NCBI GenBank assembly: GCA_029259655.1
Contig: JAJDET010000181.1
Span: 1 to 64,000, forward strand
DNA length: 64,000 nucleotides
Reading direction: 5' to 3'
Source of the DNA: Planctomycetota bacterium
Lineage (GTDB): Bacteria; Planctomycetota; UBA1135; GCA-002686595
A model generated the notes under the pieces. The model worked only from the letters and a program-made list of their open reading frames with translations, did no database searches and was not told the DNA's origin. Made by a program: the position numbers and the translations under genes. Positions 23,598-31,980 of this stretch are shown piece by piece (the stretch's first letter is position 1; each line of letters opens with the position of its first letter).

Positions 23598-26012
23598 ATG
23601 GACGACACACACGCGGAACGGTCGGAGAGCGGCGGGCTCCTCGCGCTCGCTCTCTGGATCGGGATCGTCCTGTGCGTGTTGCGGGCCGCCATCGCGTTCG
23701 GGATGGATCACGTCGCCCACGGGATGGACCGACCGACGAGCCTGTGGCGCGTCGCGCGGCTGCTCGGTCCCACGCTGCTCGGCGTGGGGGCGACGGCGGG
23801 CGTCCTGATGGTGCTCGTGTCCCGCGCCGGCCGCCCCGGTCGTCTCGGGGCCGGCGGCATGCTCGCCCTGCTCGCGTCGGCGGCGATCGCCTTCGTCGTG
23901 CTCGCCGGGTTCGGGGTCGACGTTCCCTCGCGCGTGCCCGACCTGAGCGGTGGTAGCGGCTTCCTCGCCTTCCTCGTCCTGGCGGGTCTGTCCGTCGTCG
24001 TCGCGGGCGCCGGCCTCCTGGCCACGCGAGCGAGACCGCGCTTCTCGAGGGGGCGACTCGCGCCGATCGCGGCCGTCGTTGCCGGGGTCGCGCTGTGGCT
24101 CGGACCGGAGGCGCTCGGAATCGGACCCTCGCCGATGCGCGTGCGCGAGGTCGTGCGCGCCCTGCTCGAGGAACCCGAGCACTTGACGGTCACCTGCGAG
24201 AATCCCGGCCGCGAACCGCACGTCGATGCGATCACCGCCGTGACGCACTGGCGCACGCGCGGCGGCGAGCGGCCCGCGCTCGTCATGCCACCCGGCTGCG
24301 AGGTGCGCTTCGAGATCCCGCCCGAGCTCGGCCCGGTGCGACTGCGAACGGCCGCGGGGATCGATCAGAGCCTGCTCGCGAAAGCCAGTCCGTCACGCGA
24401 CGCCGTCCGTTTCCGGTTCGAGGTGCTCGTCGACGACGCCCCCGTGTTCGACAAGGTGATCACGCTCGATTCCGAGCGCGACAAGCTGGAGTTCGGCTGG
24501 CGTCCCGTGGGCGGGGACGCGGGCCTCGCGCTCGAGCCGGGGAACGTCGTCACGTTGCGCACGTCCGTCAACAAGGCCAGATCGCGACCCCACGCGCTCC
24601 TGTACCGGATCGGGTTCTCGGACCTCTTGCTCGAGCGCGATCGGGAGAGGCAGCGCGAGCTCTCGAGCCCCGATGCTCCCAACATCGTGCTCGTGCTGAT
24701 GGACACCTTGCGCCGCGACAGGCTTGGGACCTACGGCAACCCGCGCGGCCTCACGCCGAACCTCGACGCGCTCGCCGAGCGCGGGATCGTGCACGAGAAG
24801 GCCTTCGCACCGTCGAGCTGGACGTGGCCGTCCACGGCCTCCGTGCTCACGGGCCTCGAGCCCGAGACGCACGGCGTTCTCGACGACTCGTCGTGCCACG
24901 TCGCACGCGGCATCGAGCTCCTGTCCGAGGCCCTGCAGCGCCGCGGTTACACGACGGCCGCCTTCTCCGCGAGCCCCCTGATCGTGCCGGACAAGAGCTT
25001 CGACCAGGGGTTCGAGTTCTACGACGCGGATGCGCGCGGCTTCCGCAAGTCGGACATGATCGTGCCACCCGCGATCGAGTGGGTCCGGACCTTCGCCGGC
25101 CAGCGCTTCTTCCTCTACATCCACCTCGCCGACACGCACGACCCGCATCGGCCGCTCGCCGAGCTCCGCGACCGGTTCGCCGGCGATCCACCGAAGGGTT
25201 TCGACCGCGGGACGTTCACGGGCTACACGAAGCGCCTGCGAGATGGCGAGGCCTACGCGGACGACGGCGGATCCTGGGACGTCTCGAGCATCGTCCCGCC
25301 CGAGCACCGGCGCTACCTCGACCTGGTGTACGACGCGTGCGTTGCGACCGGCGACCACTGGGTCGGGGAGCTGCTCGACGGCCTCGCCGGTGCGGGCATT
25401 CTGGACGAGACCGTGGTCGCGTTCACGAGCGACCACGGCGAGGAGTTCTTCGAGCACGGCTTCCTCGAGCACGGGCACTCCCTTCACCCCGAGCTCGTCG
25501 GTGTGCCGTTGATCCTCGCCGGACCCGGGGTCGCCTCCGGTGCACGTTCGACCGCTTCCGTGTCGAACCGCCACCTCGCCCCGACGCTGGCGAGGCTGGG
25601 CGGGACCCGACTCGCCGCGGTGGAAGACGCGATCGACCTCGCCCGACCCGAGGAACGGGAGCTCGCGCCGATCGTCCTCGGGACACACTTCGGCTGGTGG
25701 AACCAGTGGCACCGCACGCCCATCCACGGACTGCGCGCCGGGCGCTGGGTGCTCCACTGGGCTCCCGAAGCCGGTGACTGGGGAGCCGAGGAGCCGACCC
25801 CGGGCGGGCAGTGGCGTCTGTACGACGTCGAGCGCGACCCTGACGAGCTCGTCGACCTCGCGGCGCTGGAGCCGGAGCGTGCCGAGGAGATGCTGGCCGA
25901 GCTGCGCCGGCGGCTGGAGGAGCTCACCGCGCGGCGCTCGTCTCCGGCCATCGGCGGAGCCGGTACGCGCGAGCTCCTCGAGGGCATCGGCTACCTCGAC
26001 TCGGGAGAGTGA
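23598..26012 (+). CDS. Membrane-anchored sulfatase-like alkaline-phosphatase-superfamily protein 3
   Basis: 804 residues, beginning 11 bases after paralogue 2. Instead of a lipobox the N-terminus has about five hydrophobic segments (roughly 12-34, 55-74, 86-106, 121-142, 154-172), so the catalytic part is held on a membrane domain. The accessory domain (about 182-325) and catalytic domain then match paralogue 1. Asp369 is in VLMDTLRRDRLG, the nucleophile block is SSWTWPSTASVLTG (Thr409), and TSDHGEEFFEHGFLEHG follows. Its architecture recalls membrane phosphoglycerol or phosphoethanolamine transferases, which also use Thr, but the fold details are those of the sulfatase branch. Substrate unknown. 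Confidence 0.82.
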   Translation: MDDTHAERSESGGLLALALWIGIVLCVLRAAIAFGMDHVAHGMDRPTSLWRVARLLGPTLLGVGATAGVLMVLVSRAGRPGRLGAGGMLALLASAAIAFVVLAGFGVDVPSRVPDLSGGSGFLAFLVLAGLSVVVAGAGLLATRARPRFSRGRLAPIAAVVAGVALWLGPEALGIGPSPMRVREVVRALLEEPEHLTVTCENPGREPHVDAITAVTHWRTRGGERPALVMPPGCEVRFEIPPELGPVRLRTAAGIDQSLLAKASPSRDAVRFRFEVLVDDAPVFDKVITLDSERDKLEFGWRPVGGDAGLALEPGNVVTLRTSVNKARSRPHALLYRIGFSDLLLERDRERQRELSSPDAPNIVLVLMDTLRRDRLGTYGNPRGLTPNLDALAERGIVHEKAFAPSSWTWPSTASVLTGLEPETHGVLDDSSCHVARGIELLSEALQRRGYTTAAFSASPLIVPDKSFDQGFEFYDADARGFRKSDMIVPPAIEWVRTFAGQRFFLYIHLADTHDPHRPLAELRDRFAGDPPKGFDRGTFTGYTKRLRDGEAYADDGGSWDVSSIVPPEHRRYLDLVYDACVATGDHWVGELLDGLAGAGILDETVVAFTSDHGEEFFEHGFLEHGHSLHPELVGVPLILAGPGVASGARSTASVSNRHLAPTLARLGGTRLAAVEDAIDLARPEERELAPIVLGTHFGWWNQWHRTPIHGLRAGRWVLHWAPEAGDWGAEEPTPGGQWRLYDVERDPDELVDLAALEPERAEEMLAELRRRLEELTARRSSPAIGGAGTRELLEGIGYLDSGE

Positions 26013-26065
26013 GCGAAATGGTGGCCGACGCTATCGGGGCCTCCCCGGCGCCGTATTCTCTTGGC

Positions 26066-26491
26066 ATGTCCGCGAACCGCATCGCGCCGCTCGCCCTCGG
26101 GATCCTCGGGGCCTTCGCCTCGTGCGGAGTCGAGACGGCCGGTCCCGACCCGGGCGTGACGCTGCTCGACGTCATGATCCAGATCGACCACGCCTACAAG
26201 TCGATCGAACCCAGCCTCAGGAACCCCGCCGCGTTCCGGGGCACTGCGCGAGCCGCTCGCCAGATCCTGGACTGGGCGGCGGACCCCGAGATCGAGGAGT
26301 TCATCGAGGAGGACCGCTTCATCGGTGGTGACAGGGAACGGTACTTCGCCCTGCGCGATCGGATGGCGGGCGGAGCGCAGCGCGTGCTCGACGCGACCGA
26401 GAGCGGGGACCTCGACGACCTGCGGCAGGGCTTCATCGAGATGAAGACGAGCTGCATCGCCTGCCACAAGCGCTTCTCACCCTCGTTCTGA
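26066..26491 (+). CDS. Cytochrome c'-like monohaem lipoprotein
   Basis: 141 residues. The leader ends in GAFASC (Cys20), a probable lipobox. The mature part is largely helical and ends with a single haem motif CIACH (Cys130, Cys133, His134) close to the C-terminus, the layout of cytochrome c'/c556 four-helix proteins. It should be periplasmic and carry electrons or bind small gases. An upstream in-frame ATG exists at 26018, but the start used here gives a proper signal sequence. It lies 53 bases after the third sulfatase-like gene and 3 bases before deoB, so it is likely part of the same transcript. Confidence 0.82.
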   Translation: MSANRIAPLALGILGAFASCGVETAGPDPGVTLLDVMIQIDHAYKSIEPSLRNPAAFRGTARAARQILDWAADPEIEEFIEEDRFIGGDRERYFALRDRMAGGAQRVLDATESGDLDDLRQGFIEMKTSCIACHKRFSPSF

Positions 26492-26494
26492 GTC

Positions 26495-27664
26495 GTGCGC
26501 AGGGTCTTCCTGATCGTCCTCGACTCCCTGGGGGTGGGAGCACTCCCCGACGCAGCCGAGTTCGGCGACGCGGGCACGCACACGCTGGACCACCTCCTGG
26601 CGGAGGCCGGGGAGACGAGCCTCTCGCGTCTCTCCGAGCTCGGACTCGGCAACGTTCCGGGTGTGAACGGGCTCGCGCCGAGCGCGGCCCCGATTGCGGC
26701 CTTCGGGCGCTGCGCGGAGCTCTCGCCGGGAAAGGACACCTCGACCGGGCACTGGGAAATGATGGGGTGCGTGCTCGCAGAGAGCTTTCCCGTGTATCCC
26801 GACGGTTTTCCCGACGCCTTGATCGCGGAGCTCTGCCGACGCGCCGCCATCGACGGCGTGCTCGAGAACCGACCGGCGTCGGGGACGGAGGTGATCGCCC
26901 GCCTCGGTGTCGAGCACGTGCGGACCGGAAAGCCGATCGTCTACACGAGCGCCGACAGCGTGCTCCAGGTCGCGGCCCACGAGGAGCACTTCGGGCTCGA
27001 GCGCCTGTACCGCGTGTGCGAGGTCGCGCGCGAGCTCACCCGCCCGCTCGGGCTCGGTCGCGTGATCGCACGGCCGTTCGTCGGCGAGGAGCCGTTCGAG
27101 CGGACCTACAACCGCCGCGACTACTCGCTCGAGCCTCCCGCGCCCACGGTCCTCGACCGGCTCGTCGCAGCCGACGTGCCGGTGGTCGGCGTGGGCAAGA
27201 TCGGGGACATCTTCGCAGGACGTGGCGTCACGCGTTCGGTCCACACCGAGGGCAACAGGGACGGGATGCAGGCCGTCCTCGCGGAAGCGCGCTCGCTCGA
27301 GCACGGGCTCGTCTTCGTGAACCTGGTCGACTTCGACATGCTCTACGGGCACCGCCGCGACGCTTCCGGGTACGCGCGGGCGCTGGAGGAGTTCGATACC
27401 GACCTCTGCGAGCTGGAGACGGCGTTGCGCCCCGACGACGTGGTCGTGCTCACCGCCGACCACGGGAACGATCCGACCTTCACCCGGACGACCGATCACA
27501 CGCGCGAGTACGTCCCGGTGCTGGCCTGGGGCGAGCGCACGCGGCGCGGCGTCGCGCTCGGGACCCGCGCGAGCTTCGCGGACGTGGGAGCGACGGTGGC
27601 CGAGCTCCTGGGGCTGGAATCCGGAGGAGCCGGCGTCTCGTTCGCCGGCGAGCTCGTCGCCTGA
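26495..27664 (+). CDS. deoB: Phosphopentomutase
   Basis: 389 residues from GTG, three bases after the cytochrome stop. Motifs of DeoB are present: LIVLDSLGVGALPDA at the start, GKDTSTGHWEMMG (metal-bound, phosphorylated Thr of the family), VGKIGDIFAGRGVT, and ADHGNDPTFTRTTDHTREYVPVL near the end. It interconverts ribose-1-phosphate or deoxyribose-1-phosphate with the 5-phosphates, the step after nucleoside phosphorolysis. The enzyme is itself an alkaline-phosphatase-superfamily member. The permease and purine nucleoside phosphorylase of the same route lie 2-4 kb downstream, separated by two other genes. Confidence 0.95.
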   Translation: MRRVFLIVLDSLGVGALPDAAEFGDAGTHTLDHLLAEAGETSLSRLSELGLGNVPGVNGLAPSAAPIAAFGRCAELSPGKDTSTGHWEMMGCVLAESFPVYPDGFPDALIAELCRRAAIDGVLENRPASGTEVIARLGVEHVRTGKPIVYTSADSVLQVAAHEEHFGLERLYRVCEVARELTRPLGLGRVIARPFVGEEPFERTYNRRDYSLEPPAPTVLDRLVAADVPVVGVGKIGDIFAGRGVTRSVHTEGNRDGMQAVLAEARSLEHGLVFVNLVDFDMLYGHRRDASGYARALEEFDTDLCELETALRPDDVVVLTADHGNDPTFTRTTDHTREYVPVLAWGERTRRGVALGTRASFADVGATVAELLGLESGGAGVSFAGELVA

Positions 27665-27679
27665 CGAGGAGTCCCCGCG

Positions 27680-28879
27680 ATGTGGGCCCGCCTGCGCCTC
27701 GACCTCTCTCCGACCGATCTCCTGGCAGGTGCTCTCGCGCTCGGCGCGCGTGATCCGACGGGTCGCGCGCGCGACCTCGAGCAGGGCTTCGCGGCCGACG
27801 CACTGGCGTGTCTCTCGGTGCGCTCGGCCTTCGACCTCTTCCTCGCCGCCGCCGCGTTTCCACGCGGGAGCGAGGTGCTGGTCTCGGCGCTGACGATCGC
27901 GGACATGGCGCGCATCCTCGAGCTGCACGGGCTGGTCGCGGTACCGCTCGACGTCGATCCGGAGACGCTCCTCCCTGAGCCGGAGACGCTCGGCGCGGCG
28001 ATCAGCGCGAAGACGCGCGCCTGCGTCGTCGCCCATCTGTTCGGCGCGCGCTCCGAGCTCGAACCGCTGGCACGCGTCGCCCACGCGCGCGGCGTCCTCC
28101 TCGTCGAGGACGCGGCTCAGGCCTTCGACGGCACCAGCTGGCGGGGATCGGACGAGGCGGACCTCGTGCTCTTCAGTTTCGGCACGATCAAGACGGCGAC
28201 GGCGCTGGGAGGCGCGCTCGCGCGGGTCCGGGACGACTCGCTCCGCGAGCGCATGCGCACGCTGCGCGACGCCCAGCCGCTCCAGCCGCGCGCCGCGCAC
28301 GCGCGACGGCTGGCGAAGGGCGCACTCCTCTCGTTCGCCGCGACGCGCCTCGCGTTCGGCTTGCTCGCGCGCGTCGCGGGTGCTCTCGGAGCCGACCTCG
28401 ACGGAATCCTCCACGGCGCGTCGCGGGGATTCGCGGGCTCGGAGCTCGTCCATGCGATCCGACATCGTCCCTCCGCCCCGCTGCTCGCGCTTCTTGCGCG
28501 TCGGGTCGCGGACGCGACGGCTGCGTCCCGGATCGCGCGCCGGGCCGCGTTCGGAGAGGCCTTCGCCGCCGCGATCCCCGAGCCGGCGCGGGTCGGCGCG
28601 ATGGCCGACGTGCGGACGCACTGGGTGACTCCGGTCCGCAGTCGGTGGCCCGACGAGCTCGTGGCCGGCCTGCGCCGCGCGGGTTTCGACGCCTCGCGCC
28701 GCTCCAGTCTGGTCGTTCTCGAACCCGTCTCGGACCACGCGCCCGCCGCGCGGGTCGGCGAGCTCCTCGCGGAGCTCGTCTTCGTTCCGTGCTACCCGGC
28801 GCTCGGCGACGTGCGCATGCGCGAGGTGGCGAAGCTCGTCCGGGCAGCGAGCCCCGACCCCGCGCCGATCACCGCTTGA
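27680..28879 (+). CDS. DegT/DnrJ/EryC1-like PLP-dependent aminotransferase
   Basis: 399 residues. The fold-type-I core is visible: SVRSAFDLFLAAAAFPRGSEVLVSALT (cofactor region), VVAHLFGA, VLLVEDAAQAFDG (Asp for the pyridine nitrogen) and FSFGTIKTATALGGA, where Lys is the probable PLP Schiff base. These motifs match sugar aminotransferases of the DegT/ArnB group. The nucleotide-sugar or lipid substrate is not evident. The C-terminal half is rich in Ala/Arg and more divergent. It starts 15 bases after deoB, and its end overlaps the convergent YHS gene by 11 bases. Confidence 0.78.
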   Translation: MWARLRLDLSPTDLLAGALALGARDPTGRARDLEQGFAADALACLSVRSAFDLFLAAAAFPRGSEVLVSALTIADMARILELHGLVAVPLDVDPETLLPEPETLGAAISAKTRACVVAHLFGARSELEPLARVAHARGVLLVEDAAQAFDGTSWRGSDEADLVLFSFGTIKTATALGGALARVRDDSLRERMRTLRDAQPLQPRAAHARRLAKGALLSFAATRLAFGLLARVAGALGADLDGILHGASRGFAGSELVHAIRHRPSAPLLALLARRVADATAASRIARRAAFGEAFAAAIPEPARVGAMADVRTHWVTPVRSRWPDELVAGLRRAGFDASRRSSLVVLEPVSDHAPAARVGELLAELVFVPCYPALGDVRMREVAKLVRAASPDPAPITA

Positions 28880-29738
28880 TCGGGACGCTGTCCTTGCTCC
28901 AGTTGAGCTCGGCGCGCTTGAAGCTTCCCGCGGGACTCTCCGCCCACGACGTGCGCGTGTCGGTCCCGCCCTCCCGGAAGAACACGAGCAGGCGATCGTC
29001 CTGGATCAGGAAGGCGGTCGGATCCACGCGGTACCGGTAGCCCTGAGACATCGCGTAGGCGCACCAGCCGCCGAAGGCGGGCTCGTGGCGGGTGGGATCC
29101 TCCACGAACCTCAGCCGGTTCTCCCGCGTCGCGAAGCGGTAGCGTATTCCGTGGTAGAGCGTCTCGTTCTCCAGCTTGCCCGCGGTCGGGCCGCCCTCCT
29201 CGAAGTAGCTGATTGGATCGTGTCCGGCGAGCGCGAGCTCGTGCTCACCGAGGTTGTGCATCGTCGCGTCGCGCCGGGTCGTCTTCGAGATCCTCGTCCA
29301 CTCCCCGTCGGCCTTCACTTGCAGCCCGTCCGCGTCCTTCAGCCACTTCTTGCGCGTGTTGGCGAGGAAGCTCTTGTAGAAGACGTAGAGCCGGCCCTTC
29401 TGGACCAGGAACGACTCCGGGTCGATCGCGACCTTGTCCCCACTGGCCATCGCGTAGGCGCACCAGCCGCCGTAGTCGGGCTCGAAGCGGGTCGGGTGTG
29501 CGAGGAAGAGCGCGCGGTTCTTCTCCGTGGCGAAGCGGTACGTGATGCCGTCGAAGCGAACCGTCCGCTCCTTCGCGCCCTTGCGCGCCTGGCCGCCGCC
29601 TTCCGGGAAGTAGGCCACGGGGTCGTAGCCCTGAAGAGCGAGGGCGCCCTCGAGGTTGAGGTCGGAGAGGTCGGACCGCTGTGCGGCGAGCGGACCCGCG
29701 AGCGAGGCGATTGCGAGAAGAACGAGCGTGTGCTTCAT
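28869..29738 (-). CDS. Exported tandem YHS-domain protein
   Basis: 289 residues with a signal peptide (MKHTLVLLAIASLAGPLAAQ). Two YHS units follow: the first has LQGYDPVAYFPEGGGQARKG and GGWCAYAMASGDKVAIDPESF, the second AGHDPISYFEEGGPTAGK and GGWCAYAMSQGYRYRVDPTAF. Both end in hydrophobic LYVFY or LLVFF strands. YHS domains bind metal (copper in some studied cases), and the conserved Cys of GGWCAY in each repeat would suit this. It should be periplasmic. The two repeats suggest internal duplication. The gene is convergent with the aminotransferase and divergent from the nucleoside permease. Confidence 0.85.
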   Translation of the reverse strand: MKHTLVLLAIASLAGPLAAQRSDLSDLNLEGALALQGYDPVAYFPEGGGQARKGAKERTVRFDGITYRFATEKNRALFLAHPTRFEPDYGGWCAYAMASGDKVAIDPESFLVQKGRLYVFYKSFLANTRKKWLKDADGLQVKADGEWTRISKTTRRDATMHNLGEHELALAGHDPISYFEEGGPTAGKLENETLYHGIRYRFATRENRLRFVEDPTRHEPAFGGWCAYAMSQGYRYRVDPTAFLIQDDRLLVFFREGGTDTRTSWAESPAGSFKRAELNWSKDSVPIKR

Positions 29739-29893
29739 GGGGGAGTTCCCTGGTCGGACGGTCTTTCGGTGCCGATGGGCGGCGCGCCTACGATACAGGC
29801 CCGAGCCGGGGACGGACCGAAGCTCGGTTTTCGTGCGGCCACGAGCTGCCCTCCCTTGCCGACGGACGCGACGCGGGCTCTGATGCGCGCCTC

Positions 29894-31165
29894 GTGATCC
29901 TCCTGCGCGCTCTCCTGGGCCTCGTGTTCTTCTGCGTGATGGCCTGGATGCTCTCCAGCCACCGCCGTCGGTTCCCCTGGCGCGTCGTCGCCACGGGCCT
30001 CGGCCTCCAGCTCGGGCTCGGCTGGTTGCTCCTCGAGTCCGCGGTCGGCCGCGGCTTCTTCGAGGGGATCGCCGCCTTCGTCTCGAAGCTGACCTCTCTG
30101 AACGAGCCCGGCGCGAAGCTCGTCTTCGGGGTGCTGGCCGACTGGGACAAGATGGCGGAGACGTTCGGGCCCGAGTCGGGCTTCGTCTTCGCATTCGCCG
30201 GCAAGGGGCTCGTCCTGATCCTCTTCTTCTCGGCCCTGATGGCGGTGCTCTACCACCTCGGGATCATGCAGGTCGTGATCTGGGCGCTCGCGCGCGTGAT
30301 GACGTTCACGATGGGCGTCTCGGGTGCGGAGGCCATGGCGATGGCGGCGAACATCTTCGTCGGAAACACCGAGGCGCCGCTGGTCGTGCGGCCCTACGTG
30401 CCGCGCATGACGACGTCGGAGCTCAACGCGCTCATGACCGGCGGCTTCGCGACGATCGCGGGGACCGTGCTGGCGGTGTACATGGGGATCCTGGGCGAGG
30501 AGCTCGGTCCGCACCTCCTGACGGCGTCGGTGCTGTCGGCGCCGGCGGCGTTCGTGCTGGCGAAGATCATGCGGCCGGAGGTCGAGGCGTCGGAGACGGC
30601 GGGTCGCGTGGAGCTCCGGATCGAACGCACCTCGAGCAACCTGGTCGAGGCGGCGACCGACGGCACGACGACGGGGTTGAAGCTCTGGCTCAACGTGATC
30701 GCGATGCTGATCGCGTTCATGGCGCTGGTCGCAGTCGTGAACTGGCCGCTGGGCTGGATCGGCGAGCTCTTCGAGCTCGACGGCGGCCTCTCGCTCCAGC
30801 GCCTCTTCGGCTGGGTCTTCGCGCCGGTCGCATGGGTGATGGGCGTCGACGGCTGGCACGACAGCCAGCTCATGGGGACGTTGCTCGGGACGAAGGTCTC
30901 GGTGAACGAGTTCGTCGCGTTCTCGGAGATGACGAAGTTCCTCCCCGGCACGGCCAACCCGTTCGATCACGAGCGCACGGCCGTGATGGCGACCTACGCG
31001 CTCTGCGGTTTCGCGAACTTCGGTTCGATGGGCATCCAGATCGGCGGCATCTCGGTGCTCGCGCCCGACCGCAAGGCCGAGATCTCGAGGCTCGCCTTCC
31101 GCGCGATGATCGGGGGAGCGTTCGCGTCGTGGATGACGGCAACCGTGGCGGGGATCTTCGTGTGA
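29894..31165 (+). CDS. Concentrative nucleoside transporter (CNT/NupC family)
   Basis: About 423 residues from a GTG chosen because the first membrane helix (LLRALLGLVFFCVMAWML) begins there. CNT landmarks are KLVFGVL, GFVFAFAGKGLVLILFFSALMAVLYHLGIMQ, the Gly-Ser/EAM loop SGAEAMAMAANIFVGNTEAPLVVRPY, LLGTKVSVNEFVAF and CGFANFGSMGIQIGG. These proteins import nucleosides with sodium or protons. It ends by overlapping the purine nucleoside phosphorylase start (GTGA), so uptake and cleavage are made together. A TACGAT box at 29789-29794 is a candidate -10 sequence. Confidence 0.93.
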   Translation: MILLRALLGLVFFCVMAWMLSSHRRRFPWRVVATGLGLQLGLGWLLLESAVGRGFFEGIAAFVSKLTSLNEPGAKLVFGVLADWDKMAETFGPESGFVFAFAGKGLVLILFFSALMAVLYHLGIMQVVIWALARVMTFTMGVSGAEAMAMAANIFVGNTEAPLVVRPYVPRMTTSELNALMTGGFATIAGTVLAVYMGILGEELGPHLLTASVLSAPAAFVLAKIMRPEVEASETAGRVELRIERTSSNLVEAATDGTTTGLKLWLNVIAMLIAFMALVAVVNWPLGWIGELFELDGGLSLQRLFGWVFAPVAWVMGVDGWHDSQLMGTLLGTKVSVNEFVAFSEMTKFLPGTANPFDHERTAVMATYALCGFANFGSMGIQIGGISVLAPDRKAEISRLAFRAMIGGAFASWMTATVAGIFV

Positions 31166-31938
31166 GCCTGGCGCAGGAGCTCGAGGGGCGCGGTCTGGGC
31201 GGTGCGGAGCTCGCGATCGTGCTCGGTTCGGGGCTCGGCGCGCTCGCGGACGCGCTCGAGGACGCGACGGCGGTCGCTCACGACGAGCTCGACGGCTGGC
31301 CCGCGAGCACGGTCCCCGGCCACGCCGGCCGCTTCGTCTCCGGGACGCTCGAGGGCCGCCGCGTGCTCGTGCAGCAGGGCCGCATCCACCTGTACGAGGG
31401 CCACTCGCCCCGCGCGGTGACGGCGGCCGTGCGCGCGTTCGCGGAGCTCGGCGTGCCGCGCCTTCTCCTGACGAACGCCTCAGGCGGTCTCGTGCCGGAG
31501 TGGACGCCCGGCACGCTGATGCGCATCACCGACCACATCAACTTCCAGGGCGCCGCTCCCCTCGAGCGCGGCGAGTCCGGCGGCGGCTCACCCTACGACG
31601 CGGAGCTGGGTGAGACCCTCGCGCGCGCCGCCGCGAAGGCCGATATCCCGCTCGAGTCCGGCGTCTACTTCGCGACCTCGGGCCCTGCCTACGAGACCCC
31701 TGCCGAGATCCGCGCCGCGATCGCGATGGGCGCGCACGCCGTCGGCATGAGCACCGCGCTCGAGGCGATCGCCGGCCACGCGCTCGGAATGCGTGTCGGC
31801 GCCGTCTCCTGCATCACGAATCTCGCCGCGGGATTGAAGGAGGATCCGCTCTCGCACGCGGAGGTAGTGGAGGCAGGTTCGCGAGCCTCGGCACAGTTCG
31901 CTTGTCTGTTGCGAGGAACCGTGTCCGAGCTCGACTAG
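31162..31938 (+). CDS. Purine nucleoside phosphorylase (trimeric class)
   Basis: 258 residues from a GTG overlapping the transporter stop. The PNP/MTAP fold shows VLGSGLGAL (phosphate loop), GRIHLYEGHSP, LLTNASGGL, TDHINFQG, YFATSGPAYETPAEIR (base and ribose site, Glu) and VGMSTALEA. It splits inosine, guanosine or their deoxy forms with phosphate to base and pentose-1-phosphate, which DeoB (26.5 kb) would feed into central metabolism. The length and motifs fit the low-molecular-mass trimeric class, not the hexameric DeoD. Confidence 0.93.
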   Translation: MSLAQELEGRGLGGAELAIVLGSGLGALADALEDATAVAHDELDGWPASTVPGHAGRFVSGTLEGRRVLVQQGRIHLYEGHSPRAVTAAVRAFAELGVPRLLLTNASGGLVPEWTPGTLMRITDHINFQGAAPLERGESGGGSPYDAELGETLARAAAKADIPLESGVYFATSGPAYETPAEIRAAIAMGAHAVGMSTALEAIAGHALGMRVGAVSCITNLAAGLKEDPLSHAEVVEAGSRASAQFACLLRGTVSELD

Positions 31939-31980
31939 CGCGCCGCAGTCAGTCCGCCCGCGATTCTGGAGCGCGCCGCA

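Noticed and set aside
31937-31980. Two 11-base direct repeats (AGCGCGCCGCA) between convergent PNP and TolC-like stops
   Set aside because: Too short and GC-simple to mean a mobile element; the self-complementary GCGCGC also occurs often by chance.
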